Below, piece after piece: positions 25,346-38,246 of a stretch of 64,000 bases of DNA. The first letter of the stretch is position 1. Each line of letters opens with the position of its first letter. Where the stretch lies: NCBI RefSeq assembly GCF_019649055.1, contig NW_026570224.1:1054001-1118000 (forward strand), read 5' to 3'. This stretch comes from Paramacrobiotus metropolitanus (taxonomy: Eukaryota > Tardigrada > Eutardigrada > Parachela > Macrobiotidae). The position numbers and the translations under genes were made by a program. Below the pieces are notes generated by a model that did no database searches, had not been told where the DNA came from, and saw only the letters and a program-made list of their open reading frames with translations.

Positions 25346-27841
25346 ATTTATTATACTTAAGTACCGACTGTGATAATATATGTGAGCAATACGTGCGCAA
25401 GCGGAATAAAAAGAACGCGATCGGTATTACCGACGGTTGTTGCATGTTCTTTAATTTTTTTATTATACGTTGGTAAGACTTAAAGAAAGTGTTATTTCGC
25501 GGCGCTCGCCTGCACTACTTGTATAGTCTATAGATCTAGACTATCTGTGTGCACAACGAATACTTGTTACATTAATTACTAGATAGCTAATACCATCAGA
25601 AGCATTGGTTGTGCACCTCGAGTTAACCCTTCATGAATAGATTTTACTAACTTTCGATCAAAGGAACCTTGCCGATGTAAAATATTCGTTGCAGTGCGGT
25701 GGTATCAATGTTACCCATGCCCGTCGGCGATTACAAACCGGCCGATTCAGAAAGTTAACTGCAATACTAAAAAGGTGGTAGCCTGTCTACTTATGGTACG
25801 AGTATCTTAAACCTTTTCTCTAAGTTTCTTTCGAGACATTCGTGCATCAATCTCGCAAGCGCAAGATTATTTGGGTGCTTATATAATAACAAACATCTTA
25901 TGGCTCACTCAATACGTAGTTCCCAGCTACAGAAAAGCCAGTAACAAAATTTTGGTTGGTGATGTTTTCAAAGGGGCAGAACTGAGGTTCCTAAAAACTA
26001 TGACAGTCCCATCCCCCACACCACCGCCGCACTGCTTGCTGACATGTCAAAGAATTCTTATTTAGTTTTTAAATTTTAATTAAAATGTAACATAAAAAAA
26101 ATTTGAAAATATTTTGTACGCCGTTAGGCTTTTAAAAATTAATTATCTTATACAACGTATACAGTCGCAGAAATGCATTAGTATATTTGTATGTGATATA
26201 CAGATATATAATCAATTAAAATTGGAAGTGTGGATGTGTGATCAAAATCTGTTTTATGACTAATGGTGTGTGGCAATGATATAATACTATCAGGTCATAA
26301 ATAAACATGATTAAATGTTTTAAGCGGTACCGTACATTGCCGCGCGTTCTGGGTGGAAGAGAGGGGAATACCGCATTTGATGTGAAAGTGAAGTTTTGTT
26401 GTCACCAGAAGTACAAAGGTACAGGCTATGATATCTAATATGCTGCGATAATTTCTTGAAGGAAGAAATGCCTTCGCTGAAAATGGTTTTTGTGTCACTT
26501 ATTGTTATTTATTGTAGCAATTTGAAAATAGACGTAATCAAGTCAGTTAAGACCAAAGCACGCAATCATAAAATGCAGATTTTTGAAAGCTTATTTTGGC
26601 TCATACAAACATTGCTAAACCTTTACTTATTTATGACATGTAGAACCTTCTAGAACGACATATTGATGACATGTTGTACGCACCTTCTGTAACGTTAACG
26701 TCGATCCTTCGACGGATTAGAGATCCAAAGGACAGGACAAATATTTGGAACTAGTAAATAGTGATAATACTAGTAATAACATATATTCATTCGTTCAGTA
26801 ACGGCAACAAGCAAATGGTTCGGAAATACAGTTTTCCTCGTCTAGACAACTACGGTAAATCTACCGAATTTTTAAGTCGGCCAAAGTGGTATTAACATAT
26901 AAAACTTAAATTAAATTGATCTGGGCGGTTCAATGCGGATAAATGGACTTTCCTGATACTAATTTTTATACGAGTACATTCTGACGCATTCATATACGTC
27001 TGAATGGCTTTAATTCTCGCTTAACATATGCTATATGTATCTATATAAATATTTCATCATTATCCTGATTGTGAGTAGCGCTTTTTTGACTTCCATAGCC
27101 TTTTACGTAACTTGGAAGCACACCGGTTGAATGATGGAATTTAGGCGGTGCTAAGTAATCATAAAGTACAGACGGAATCTACTCTGTATGCACTTATCAG
27201 AAAATTTACTATTTAATTCGCATGAATGACGTTGAAAATCTTACTTATATAATTGTAGTAGAGCGGTTGACTTATCGTTCTGGTATCTGCACGAACCAGT
27301 TTCCAATATAGTACCATGCCGGAAATACTGATCTACTGGCATTTGCCGGTCGCAGTCTCTATTGTCTATCTATCGTCTAAAGCAAAAAGGGATTCGCTAT
27401 AAAAAAACCACCACTTATAGGCGTCTAGTACAATGATCAAACAGTAAACGAGGCGGCAGGCTGACGAATGAAGTTTTAAGCCGGTAATTTATTAGCAAAA
27501 TTCTCCTGGATACTATGAAATATGCACTACATTAAAACCCACCTGTGATAGGCCAAATAACTTTGCACGTTTACCACAATGAATGAAGTCGCCTGTGGCT
27601 TCTTGGCACTTTAGTGAAATACTTCAAAAACCAGAAGCTGAACCATTTTGGTGGTTCCATATTATTATCGATGATCTAGGCAATCAAATATTCACTTATG
27701 CTGATACATGGTGCATAGGAAAGAGAAATACAAATCGGGTCAAATAGGATATTTACCACTTCCATAAGATTTTATCGACTTTCCCTCCTGATCTGAGTTC
27801 TTTTGTTACCCAAGGATTTATCTGGAGTGTTTCCTGCCACC
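25346..27841. other. Long AT-rich intergenic spacer
   Basis: Has the MCTP poly(A) signal at 25405. I found no spliceable exon, RNA gene or clear repeat in about 2.5 kb. The last few hundred bases should hold the promoter of the Ly6-like gene. Confidence 0.45.
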
Positions 27842-30606
27842 ATGTATCACCGAAATGTTTTCATTCCTTTTTATCTGGTCATCGGATTGGGCGTTATTGG
27901 TAAGCAGCACTTACCGACTGACCGATTGCATGCAATTATTATATCAAAAACTAACTGCGCTGATAATTGCAACTTCTAACTAATTACTACAAATTAACGC
28001 GTGTTAATATCAAAAATTTCTGGTTTATGCATTAACGGTTTGGTTAGCTGGGCTCATCATCGTTAAAGCAAAAATAAGACAGTCATCCTGTTTTTTTGCG
28101 CTTTGAAGTTTTGGTAAATTGTATTTGGAAATACTGGAGCGAAATTATGCGCTTACTGTCGTCGATTTAGTTTAATTATATCCATATAATAATTCTGTTT
28201 AGTTGTTCCTACAAGTATAGATACTCGTACTAATTAACTGCGAATGCGTAATGTTCTAATAAGTACGTAATGCTGCAGACATGCTTACCATGGTATTTTT
28301 AGCCCAGACCGTAATTACTAATAATATTAGATTCATATATAGATATTATAGTATGCATCTCAATATCAGCGTAACGATGTTACGCCTTGCTTTGCGACCT
28401 TAAAGAATTATGGCTGTCTCTTTCCACAGAAAACCAAGCACTGCAGTGCTTTGTTTGTACCGCCAACCTATTGCTCAACAAGGACTGCAGGTATCCGCAA
28501 TACATTTTAGTGGTGTTAACAGAATCAATCTTAATTAATACGCATGGCGGTGACTAGAAAATTTCAAAATACCCATGGGCATTTTTTCGTTGTTTGTAGA
28601 TCTCTATCAGCAGCCCGTCTTATCGATTGTCCGGATACAAGCGACCATTGCAATGCTATAATCACCGATATCGATGGTAAGGTCTCCGTAGTTCTTTGTA
28701 TCCTGCTCTATGTACCTTTATTATTTTCTATGTTTACAGTTTATAGAAAACTAGTGTCTACATATTCACAGGAAGCATGTACTTAAGAGCTAACCTGCAT
28801 ATAATTACAGTATGTATATGTAAACTTGCGCTTTTATAAACTGTATACATGCACATAATTATATTTAATACTCTTGCTGTACGAAGTACCATACCTGGGC
28901 ACTTCCGTGTAATTAAAGGATAAACTCCATGTAAGGTACTTCTGTGCTGGTTCGAAGTACCAGTAACTGCCTAAGCTTGTAAAGAAAGAGGAATAAAACA
29001 CTAATTATACTTTAAGTTTATTTTGTTATGTTACGTCGTTGGACATTTAACAGGTTTGATCATAGAGAGAACGAATGGTTTGACATCACTTCAGTATTGC
29101 ACGTTTCATTCAAAGAGCCGGCTCGTTGCTTGTACCTCTAACGTACCCATACAACGCCATTATGGTTTGAACAATTAAAGCAATTTTTGATAAACATGTA
29201 GATATACACCTCATTAATTATTATTCAGTGGCTAATGGGCATACCGGCACACAATACATAGGTCTTTGACACCTCGCGCTTACCAGTGCATAGTTGTAGT
29301 GGTGTTGTATTTCGTAAGCAGCACAACCTATAGCCCTGATGATGAGAAAATATTCCGCCAGTGCGTACACGGCTTAGTTTTCTGTAGGTATGCCAATATG
29401 GAAGCAAAAACATCATTGTAATGTAGTCAAGGAGGAAATACCTTGCTTTATCATGCCTTATGTAATTCTGTTTGTGTGATTTTGGTTGACAGTGAAACGG
29501 TCTACAAATAGCGCCAAAACAGTAAATCATGAACTATTCTTCGCCACATGTACAAATTCCTGTGCATGCATCACTACACATAATGCTCATAATATTGAAG
29601 GATTAACCAGGTGAAAAATAAAAGTATTAACGCTTCCTTATAAAAATTTGATACAACAAAATAATTCGGCTAACATATTGGATTTTAGTCAATAATCACT
29701 GATGCTGATGGAAGTCTTTCCTGCCCTTTCCTTCATCTTTGAATGTCTATTTTATTGTTGCATTTTAATCATTACGTACTTTTTTACTGCTTATAAAATT
29801 ATTTAAAATTTGAGTAGCATATACTACATACCGTAGCTTTTTTTGTCCGTAGAACCTGACATAATGGTCAGCACATCGATGCAGCTGCGTAGGCTTGTAC
29901 TGTACGGTACTACCACTACTCATATAGGTTTTGGATAACTGTGCAATGCAGTGATAAGATACAAAAGAATGACACGGGGGTTTTATATGTACTGTAGCTG
30001 AAAATGTAATTAAGCCTTCCAAAAATAAATAAGTTTAAGCCTTATTTAGGCCAAATCATCGTGAATCGGGGATGTTCGGGTAATGTGGAAGCGTGGGGTT
30101 ACGGCAGCGAAGAGTGCGATATAATGACAAACGACAAATTAATCGATCGTGCCGTGGCCTTCTATCAGTGCCGTGGTGATGGGTGTAATAATCTTGAGCC
30201 GGGCCAAATTACCACCGAAACCAAAGTTGTTGCCAACAACAGCAACGTTAATGTCCCGAAATTCGCTCTGACCAGCAATCTCAAGAGCGAGCACATCGTT
30301 GGCATGGAGAATCAAATTTCCGACTCACGTGCCATTGTCACCAACGAGGAAGAGAAATTTATGCGGCGCGGCAAGCAGGCTAATGACGACGCTGATCAAC
30401 AGGATGATGAGACGTACGGCGATAATCCTCGCAAGAAAACCCGCTCCACCACCAAGGCTACCACACCGACCACCACGGAGACGACGACGACGACGACGAC
30501 TACAACGGAGGAATCCACCACTACCACGAAACGACCTATCTTCACCACGCGCCCTATCATTACCAGACCGCGCCGGAGGAATTTCACCATCTTCGACCGG
30601 AAGTAG
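27842..30606 (+). CDS. Secreted Ly6/three-finger-like protein with Thr-rich basic tail
   Basis: Four exons, 27842-27899, 28430-28490, 28600-28676 and 30050-30606, join with consistent phases (1, 2, 1) to give 250 residues. The start is in a good context (CCACCATGT) and opens a signal peptide, MYHRNVFIPFYLVIGLGVIG. Ten cysteines follow in Ly6/uPAR order: QCFVC, KDC, IDC, HCNA, RGCSG, SEECD, YQCRGDGCNN. The closing CNN after GDGC is the typical Ly6 terminus. Instead of a GPI-anchor hydrophobic segment, the protein continues with about 110 hydrophilic residues ending in a Thr-run (around 30470-30535) and a basic end, so it is probably secreted and may be O-glycosylated. The last intron is 1373 bp. 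The exact Ly6 subfamily and any receptor are unknown. The three short exons are easily missed by gene finders. Confidence 0.78.
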
Positions 30607-32315
30607 AAGTCTTTTCTTTACATTTTTTCTCTGCGTATGGGTATGTTTGACCAACCTCCAGGTTTGTACGGTCATGAAAAAGCTGGAGGCTCTTTCCAAC
30701 AGTATTTGTATCGTTTTGAATTATTGTTAACAATAAGAATTTTATTATTCCGCACAACACTGCCGCTTGTGCTACAGCACCATGCAATACTACTTATTCT
30801 GCTGCTAATCCATTATACATAGAAGTAATAATTTTTATTTTACGTTGCACTTCGGCTGCGCTTACATTGTCGTGAACTTTAATTACACTGTGCCTTTCAT
30901 ATAAAATTTAAAATCATGCTCAAGGCCCATATAATATGGTACACTGTCTGTTTCTTATTTGAATATAATATTATATCTATTACCCGATACAACATAAAAA
31001 TTTTATTACGTATCATATCAGTTTTAAACTTTTTGATACTTGCAACTGCGCTGCGACGCACTTTGATTCAGTATACGAATACATCGGATAGCGGTTTGAC
31101 TGCCGGAAACAGAAGTCAGCTTCGATTGGCAAACGACTGTGTCCGTATAATGGTATCGTATTCAAACTGTTTGCCGGTTTCAGATCGATATTCGATAGCA
31201 TCCCAGGTTGTACTTACTTCCGCCATCCTGTTGCCTGTATCAACGGTCTGGATAGTGGAAGGGCAATGTTGTACGCAAGCACTGCGGCACAACTTCGTTG
31301 TCTTTAAACATCAGCCAGCCAGTTAAAGTAATCCTTCCTGCAGGGGAGCCTAATCGCGTGCTCTGGTCTTCTTGCAAAATGTAAAGTGTAAAGCAAAGCC
31401 TTTTAAATGTTATACAAGGTTGTAAGTATCGTTCTGGAACACACCATCACCCGAGTTTCCGTCAAACTTTTCAGGGACAGACTGAACAGTACTATTTATT
31501 CTCTAGTAGCAAATGTATCGTGCATGATTGTTAAATCCGATACAATCTCTAGAAAGATTTGATTATTTTATTTGTCGACGGACAATCCTCAGAGACATAA
31601 TATAGCATAAGTATATTCTTTCCCTTTTGCTCCGTTTCTTAATACCATCTTCCTGTGGACAAGACACGTCCTTTGGTTTGCGGAAATGGAAGAAGGTAAG
31701 CGCACGTACGCATGTTCGAATTTTGGCCTTTAACCAACGTTTAGCTAACGTTTTTTTACAAACTGTTTTGCTCGGGACGTTGCATCCTGCTGCTCTACCG
31801 TAGAGGGTCGACATCAAATATCAACCCAATACCGCAGAAATAAAATTCAGTCAATTTTCTATCGTTTACTTTAATTTCAACAGTTTAAAAATTTTTAACT
31901 CAGTTATTCGACGGTAGCGCCGGTAAAAGTGTAGTCCTAACAGTTTTATTATTGTTTTCTGGACGTACGAGTGCATGCATTTGCACGGCTTACGCGTCTA
32001 ACACAATACGGCTTTTATAAGTAACATTACCCATAACGCCATTTTATGCACATGTCTCTACAAAAATTTTCCATGCGTTTAAACCGGTTGGGAATATTTT
32101 CTTGTTTCTATCCACGAGGTTTCCCAAATTTTTTGTCTTAATTAACTGCTATTATCATTGAGATAATATTGCATGATTTGTGCAATTAAAAGCGCAATCC
32201 GGTTTGATAAACGTGCCCTGAACGATATGGCATTAGTCATGAAAATCTGATGTTTCTATTGTGCAGAAAGCAAAACAATTGCGGTTAAATAATTTCTTGT
32301 TTGGTGTCTTATCAG
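30607..32315. other. Intergenic spacer upstream of PCP/amine-selecting gene 1
   Basis: Searched for exons of an NRPS adenylation domain that would complete an ebony-type enzyme; no core motif was recognised on either strand. Several short frames have no family resemblance. Any true first exon of the next gene must be short or lie here unrecognised. Confidence 0.4.
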
Positions 32316-33591
32316 ATTATGCTAGCCCTGGGATAATTTCTCAAGTATTGTTGCCGAACATCTCGGCATGACCACCTCCGATATACAGCCAACATCCAGT
32401 TTCGCCGAAATGGGAGGCACGTCATTGAACGCTGTATCGACGGTGCTAAAGTTACAAGAATCCGGATATACCGTCACCGTCGAGCAGTTTATGCGCAATC
32501 AGAATCTGGATGCGTTGTTGCAGATAGTGACGTCGGCTGATGCGAATACTAACCATCAGCATGACTATGTTATAAAAAATCTTAAGGAGAATATCGAACT
32601 AATTCCTGCCGCGCAGAAGCTCTTGTCCGACAGCTTCATGGCAAAATGTGAATGGTATTCTAAGTGCGGCAATATGCTAGCAGATGACCTCACGACCGTG
32701 TATGAAAAGTGGTGGGATGCCCTGGTCGATGACAGTTTCGCTGTTCTTACCCAAGATGGCACGATGAAAGCGGCATCTTTGGCCGGAGACCTGACGGTCA
32801 TACAGAACCTGGATTTAACGGATATTCATCCGCATTTCATCACGATACTGGATATGCTACAGTCCATTACCACACCAGTTTTGCTCAAGTACAATCCTCA
32901 AAATCGTCAGAGTGCGTAAATTTATCTGACTTTTTAAAACATTTTTAATTTGCAGCAAACCACTCATGTAAACTAAAAAAATCATTAAGTTTCCCTTTAG
33001 TTTGAATACGATCGTATATCTTATTAGTTCATCTGCAGCTGTGGTAAATGCTCCTGAAATGCCGCCACATTTGCAGTAATAAATACAATCATGCACGTGA
33101 TTCGTGAGAAAAGGTGCTGCGATACATTGGCTATATATCATGACTTTTTTGACAGATGTCGTTTTTTCAAAATTTATGCTTGGAGCCGCCACAGACAATA
33201 CGGCCGAAGAAAATGTTGCTTTATTCCTGCTCATGGAGCGAAAACTGCGTGATTTGGCCCAAGAAAAGCATTACACAATTACTTTGGCAGAAAATGTGAG
33301 CCCGTTAACGCAGGTATGACGATAAGCTTCCCATAATATTACCTAAAAAACACACCTGTTTAATCGTCGTGCGGTATATTAACAAAAATTCCATGTGGCT
33401 AATAAATCACTCTCTCTTTCTCTCTATCTCTGTAGCAAATATCGGATTATTTGGGTTGTACGCGCTGTGCAGAAATTTATCCTTGCACATGGGAAGATGC
33501 CGATGGCCAAAAACCTTTTGCCGCTTGTAGCATGGATTTTAACGTGACCGTCGACGTTTTTGAGTTAAATAAGCTTGATGAGAAAGAGTAA
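32316..33591 (+). CDS. Stand-alone PCP plus ebony-type amine-selecting (GNAT-like) protein, paralogue 1
   Basis: Exons 32316-32911, 33156-33313 and 33436-33591; from ATG 32368 this gives 285 residues. The N-terminal part is a peptidyl-carrier domain: FAEMGGTSLNAVSTVLKLQ has the GGxS motif with the phosphopantetheine serine (Ser19 from that ATG). Then follows a GNAT-like region (LLSDSFMAKCEWYSK, KWWDALVDDSFAVLTQDG, AASLAGDL) continued by exon two (TLAENVSPLTQ) and exon three. This order matches the C-terminal half of Ebony, the beta-alanyl-amine synthase whose carrier is followed by an amine-selecting domain. No adenylation domain is visible upstream. Exon one begins after an acceptor (ATCAG) with DYASP, as paralogue 2 does, but one base is missing at about 32329, so the frame only opens again before ATG 32368. 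The role would be amine conjugation with a partner enzyme, by inference. Confidence 0.68.
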
Positions 33592-33830
33592 AAGTAACAT
33601 TATTGAGATTCTGGCTTTATTTGTAGACTATAATCTCAGTTTAGGAATTGCCCGTGTGTATATGTGACGTGTAAGTTCGAAAAATTTAACTTGCTAAAAA
33701 AGACGGCAAAGCTCCTTAATACCATGTGAACGAAAAGAAAAACTAGCTGGACACATAATAGCAGTAAAGTCGTATTTAAAACCAAAACAATCACATCTTA
33801 ATTCGTCGTTTTAAAAAATTCAAATGATTT

Positions 33831-36800
33831 TTATTTATTAGTGTTTGAATCTTTTTTGTTGGCGGCATTTTTCTCTGTGTGATTCGAAGCCGTTCCACCT
33901 CGTCCGTTGCCGTTTCCGGCGGTTGATCCAGATTTCTGAGGTAAAGCAATTGGTCCAGTTGGTAAGAAATTGCCTTGTCCGGGCGGCAGAACCGGCACAG
34001 GTCCGATTGGAGTCTGTGCATGCAGCATCATATGCGGCCCACCCCGTGGCACACCCTGATTGGGGTTAATGTTAAATCCACCCGGTCCACTTGGTGACGG
34101 CGGCTGAAGTGGCGATCCCATCGCCACGTTGGGTGGAAAAAGAAACGGAGCATTGGAAGGTGGAGGCACGTTGCCGGTCGACCGTTCATTGCAGCTGGAT
34201 TGAAGTTCACTGGGCCTCCCGGCATAAATGGCGGTTGGTTTTGTTCCACCATTTGGCGCAGGTCTTTGAGCGCGCTGATATTACGCAGCAACTGGTCGTT
34301 AGCTAATAACGTTAGGTTCTGTAGAATGGTCTCAATGTTGAATGGGAGGGGAAAGGGTGGCGGCGGAATTACGGGTTGGTTATTAAAGGCGCTCCGGGAT
34401 TATTGGGTTGTTCGGGGATCGGCGGCGCAGGGGAGATGGATAGGTCACGACTGAAAACGCCGCTACGTTGCCTGCTGGATTCGGTGGGGTCGATACAACC
34501 CTGCTGCATCAAGAAATCGTGAAAATTTAGCTCGCCCAGGAAGCTCATACTGCGTTTCTTTGTCCATCTCTTAGCCAGACCCAATTCCAAATAGTTGCCA
34601 ACCATTGGATCAAAATTCTCGCCAAATCCATATCTGTTGTTATAAGAGACTGGTTCATTACAACGTAAAAACTTGCAGTACGGTCATCATTTGTCATATG
34701 TAATTAAATATCCGTGTTACCCGCGCTGCAGTATGCTGTTCAGTAGCATGCTCAGTTCTCTCGTCAAAAGTGTTGTCGAGCTGTCCTTTTGGTGGTTGGG
34801 ACTGGCCAGCAGTTTTATGCTTGTTCCGAATTCAATGCCTGTATGACAACAACTAATTAACAGGTCCGGAAGGTCGGCGCTGTGACCGCCCAGAACAGAG
34901 CGTACCGTGCAAATTTTCTCTTTGGACAGGAGTTTGATCTTCGTTGGCCATTTCGTAGTCCAGCACCACAACCTGTGTTCCCTTGGCAGCGTGATTGTGG
35001 ATGGCATACAAAGCAGCTTCTTGTGTAATAGGCGTAACAAATAAAAGGTCATTGGCCAACTAAAACAACAATACGACTGTTCATCGAACAGACACGGGGC
35101 TGCTGGTTGACTGGTTGACTATTACCCGAATCATGTTGAAACGCAAGACATCGGGATCCGCACCTTCGGGACCACCAAGCAAGTTGTACTTCTGTATAAG
35201 AGCGTCCATAGTCGCATTAGGCAGGGCATGACATCCCGTTCCCATAGGTATAATGTCGTTAATATATGTGTCTAGGGCGTAGGTGATTTTCGGCAGTCCT
35301 TGGCCAAACATGTGCTGCTTGTGGTCTATACAAATTTAGCATTAGAAAACAGATCGCGCAGTGTAAAACCGTTCCATGCAGTCAGACATATAAAGCCTGC
35401 ATACACTTTGCACAAAGTACTTGGGAAAATAAGTGCTAGCTACTGGTGTGGCTGTCACGTCATTAGGTTTGCATTTTTAACGATACTACCGCAGTACAGT
35501 ATTCGACGAGGTATCGCTTCTTATAACGTGTACGACTTATATTTCTGACAAAACAGTTGAAATAATTATGAGTAGTATTTTTAATTACTAAGACAGTTGT
35601 CTACTTACGCCCAATTAGAGAAGCTGCATCTGCGGTTTGCACTGTATACACACTTCCCCCAGAAAAATTCCATGGATGCCGGTCATCGAAAAGAACAACC
35701 GGATCGTACAGAATGTGATGACCATCCACCACTAATTTCCAGGACATATGTCGCTGCCAGCACAACGTAGAGTTAGTCACTTACCATGTAGTTTATTATA
35801 TGGATACTGCATTTCTCGTAAAAAAAACCATTGCTCTGAATCCGAGCTCAGTTCACTAACATGTTCCGTTCGGACAAATATCTGGACTCTTATGGCCATC
35901 AGTTTTTGCATGCAGCAGTTTACCATTGATGGGTCCGTCAGAGCGATCGCATCAGCTGCTCGTAGCATATCGGTGGCGCTGCGGTTGGTTAAGCAATTAA
36001 AAATGGCTGCCGACGTCATTTGTACCGCGGAACAGTTCATTAAGGCGGCTAATTTCATTGTGTCCGAACTAGAATCCTTTGACATCGCCCACGGTGCAAG
36101 GAGCGAGCCGCTCATAAGCAAGGTGCTGTGAACGCGATCTGATGGTAAGTAAAAGCACAGCTTTTAAACTGACCATGACCATACGCTTTTATAGGTAAAA
36201 CTATGTAGGTAAACCGGCGTTTTGTAAATCGGTGCGTCGGTTCTCTGTAACCAGGAACGGCTTCAAATTAAACCGATTTGCACAAATATTACCAACACCG
36301 TTCGAGTGCTTTGATTTAACAGAGTTAATACTACCTAATTTAACTGATGCAAGAAGAAATCATATTAAATATCATTATACTATATTCCTTCATTCCTGCA
36401 TATTCAGACAGCTTTCATACGAAAGGTACACGTACTTCGTATATTTGGGTCCAGCATCATTGCTGAAATTAAACTGGCTCCAGTATCGTGCCCACCCAAA
36501 ACAATGCGCTTCTTGTCCCCACCAAAAGCTTCAACCGTGGCGTACAACCATTCGAATGCGGCTTTGAGATCAGCTAACCCCCAATTTCCCGGCGCAACGC
36601 TATCCTCGGTGCTTAGAAATCCTTAAAAATATTGAGGAATGAGTAAACATGGGAATTTATTATAGATTCTGGAAATTACGTCCGTCAGCATAGCATAATT
36701 AAAACTTGTAAGCTTTAGAAGTAAACTAAGAAGATTATACGATTACGAAAAACAGGGGAAGATTATACGATTACCAAAAACACCAGTTCGATACTGCACG

Positions 36801-37917
36801 GGTACAACGATAGCCGGAATCGTCTGCACTATGTTTCCAGCTCCCTTCTTTTGACCACCGAGTACTAAAAAATTTCAGAGTGCGGTAAAACAATGGTAAA
36901 ATTACTGTTATATCTGATTAGTTACGAACAATACGATCGGGGCAAAAACATCATCTATAGAAACAGCATTATAATATTATAATTTTATGAACTACTAGAA
37001 GACAGTAATGTACGTCTACTGTACATCTTGTGATACATTTCATCATAAAATTTAAATTTTACGGTACGTGTTTTTATAATAACCATCGCCTTCGGCTCCA
37101 AACGATCCATGAACCCAGAATAAAACAGGGTGCAAGAAATTGCTGCTGGCTGTTGGGGCAACCGGTGGGACATATACATCCAGGTAGAGACAGTCCTCGT
37201 CCATTCGGATGTCCGGAGAAATCCTAGCACTCTGCCAGCATGCCGGCCCGTGTTTGTCGACATTATTGTTGATGTTACCGTAATACGACAAATCCTCATT
37301 CAGAATTGGATTCTGGTATGCGAAATCAAGGTAAATTATGCGTGTATTAAAAATACCACCGGAAAACAGAGGTATTAAATTTCTCAATACATGTAGGAAA
37401 TAAATATTATGAATTTTTCTGTACTGAGACATGCTAATACGCAAAAACCCACAAATTTACGAACTTATAATTAAGCTATTAACACCCGATAACTTAATGG
37501 TGCATGACATAGTTTTGTGGGCAGGGGCATATACGTCGTATCTACAATATATATCTATATATGTATATCATGATATGAACGGTTAAGATGTGGCAGCTTC
37601 AAGCCTTCAACGATTCTTTTTGATGGGTAGATTGATTTTACAGTATATGCTGAGTAGGATTTTCAGTACCACTGAAATTCTTCTTTATTTTAATTATGAC
37701 AACTTACACTGAAGCGCCTGGCAGAGGCATATTTTATTCCCGGATAGACCCAAGCATTCCACCCAGAAACCGTAGTATTAATTAATTCCCCAGCAATGAG
37801 ATAATTTCCCAGTTTAACGTTCCCTTGATATAAGGCATTCCAGTCAATATTCGCTCTAGTGGAACAAAAAATTGTAGAACTAATAATTGCAAATAATTCC
37901 AAATTTATAAAAGCCAT
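33831..37917 (-). CDS. Cholinesterase-like protein without catalytic serine, with Pro-rich tail; frame breaks
   Basis: Minus-strand exons: 37917-37708, 37312-37063, 36864-36775, 36621-36436, 36138-35785, 35731-35609, 35325-35126, 35059-34721, 34633-33831; about 850 residues. A signal peptide (MAFINLELFAIISSTIFCST) is followed by alpha/beta-hydrolase marks: ASARRFSNPI, DEDCLYLDVYVPP, FWVHGSFG, IVVPVQYRTGVFGF, LLMSGSLLAPWA, FVTPITQEAALYA and GGHSADLP. The nucleophile elbow, normally GESAG, reads GHDTGA, so Ser is replaced by Asp. The acid region reads QTADAASL without Glu; the His is kept. It is therefore probably a non-enzymatic cholinesterase-like secreted or adhesion protein, as in neuroligin, neurotactin or gliotactin, but no membrane segment follows. 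The last exon codes an unusual Pro/Gly/Asn-rich tail. Three single-base frame breaks are needed (about 34.92-34.99 kb, 34.375 kb and 34.185 kb). Confidence 0.72.
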
Positions 37918-38246
37918 CTTCAGACTATAACCAACCCGGCGTACACAGTGATTCCATATAATTGCATGCAGTAGATATATATAGAAAATAATTCTGCCAC
38001 AATTTTACTGAAGCATTGCCGTAATTATTTGTTTACTTTAATTTTGTTGTTGTTAGATGATCTTCATAATAGCCTTTGTGTGTTTGCACAATAGGCAGCT
38101 TATAAGCCGTTTGCATGAACATGTCGACGGCATCAGTAAATAGACAGGATTGCTGGAAATCAGACGGCACGTCATCACTGAATATACATATAGTGATGAC
38201 GTGCTATTAGATTTGGTAATTACACCAAATTATATTAACAACTGTT
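37918..38246. other. Short spacer upstream of the esterase-like gene
   Basis: Should contain the minus-strand promoter of the esterase-like gene. Nothing coding is seen. Confidence 0.4.

Noticed and set aside
30325-30699. Arg-rich minus-strand frame opposite the Ly6-like tail
   Set aside because: It is the antisense shadow of the Thr/Pro-rich coding repeat.
35732-35784. Apparent frameshift after NKLH in the esterase-like gene
   Set aside because: A 53-bp intron with GTAAGT donor and AAATTAG acceptor restores phase exactly (G|TG), so no break is needed.
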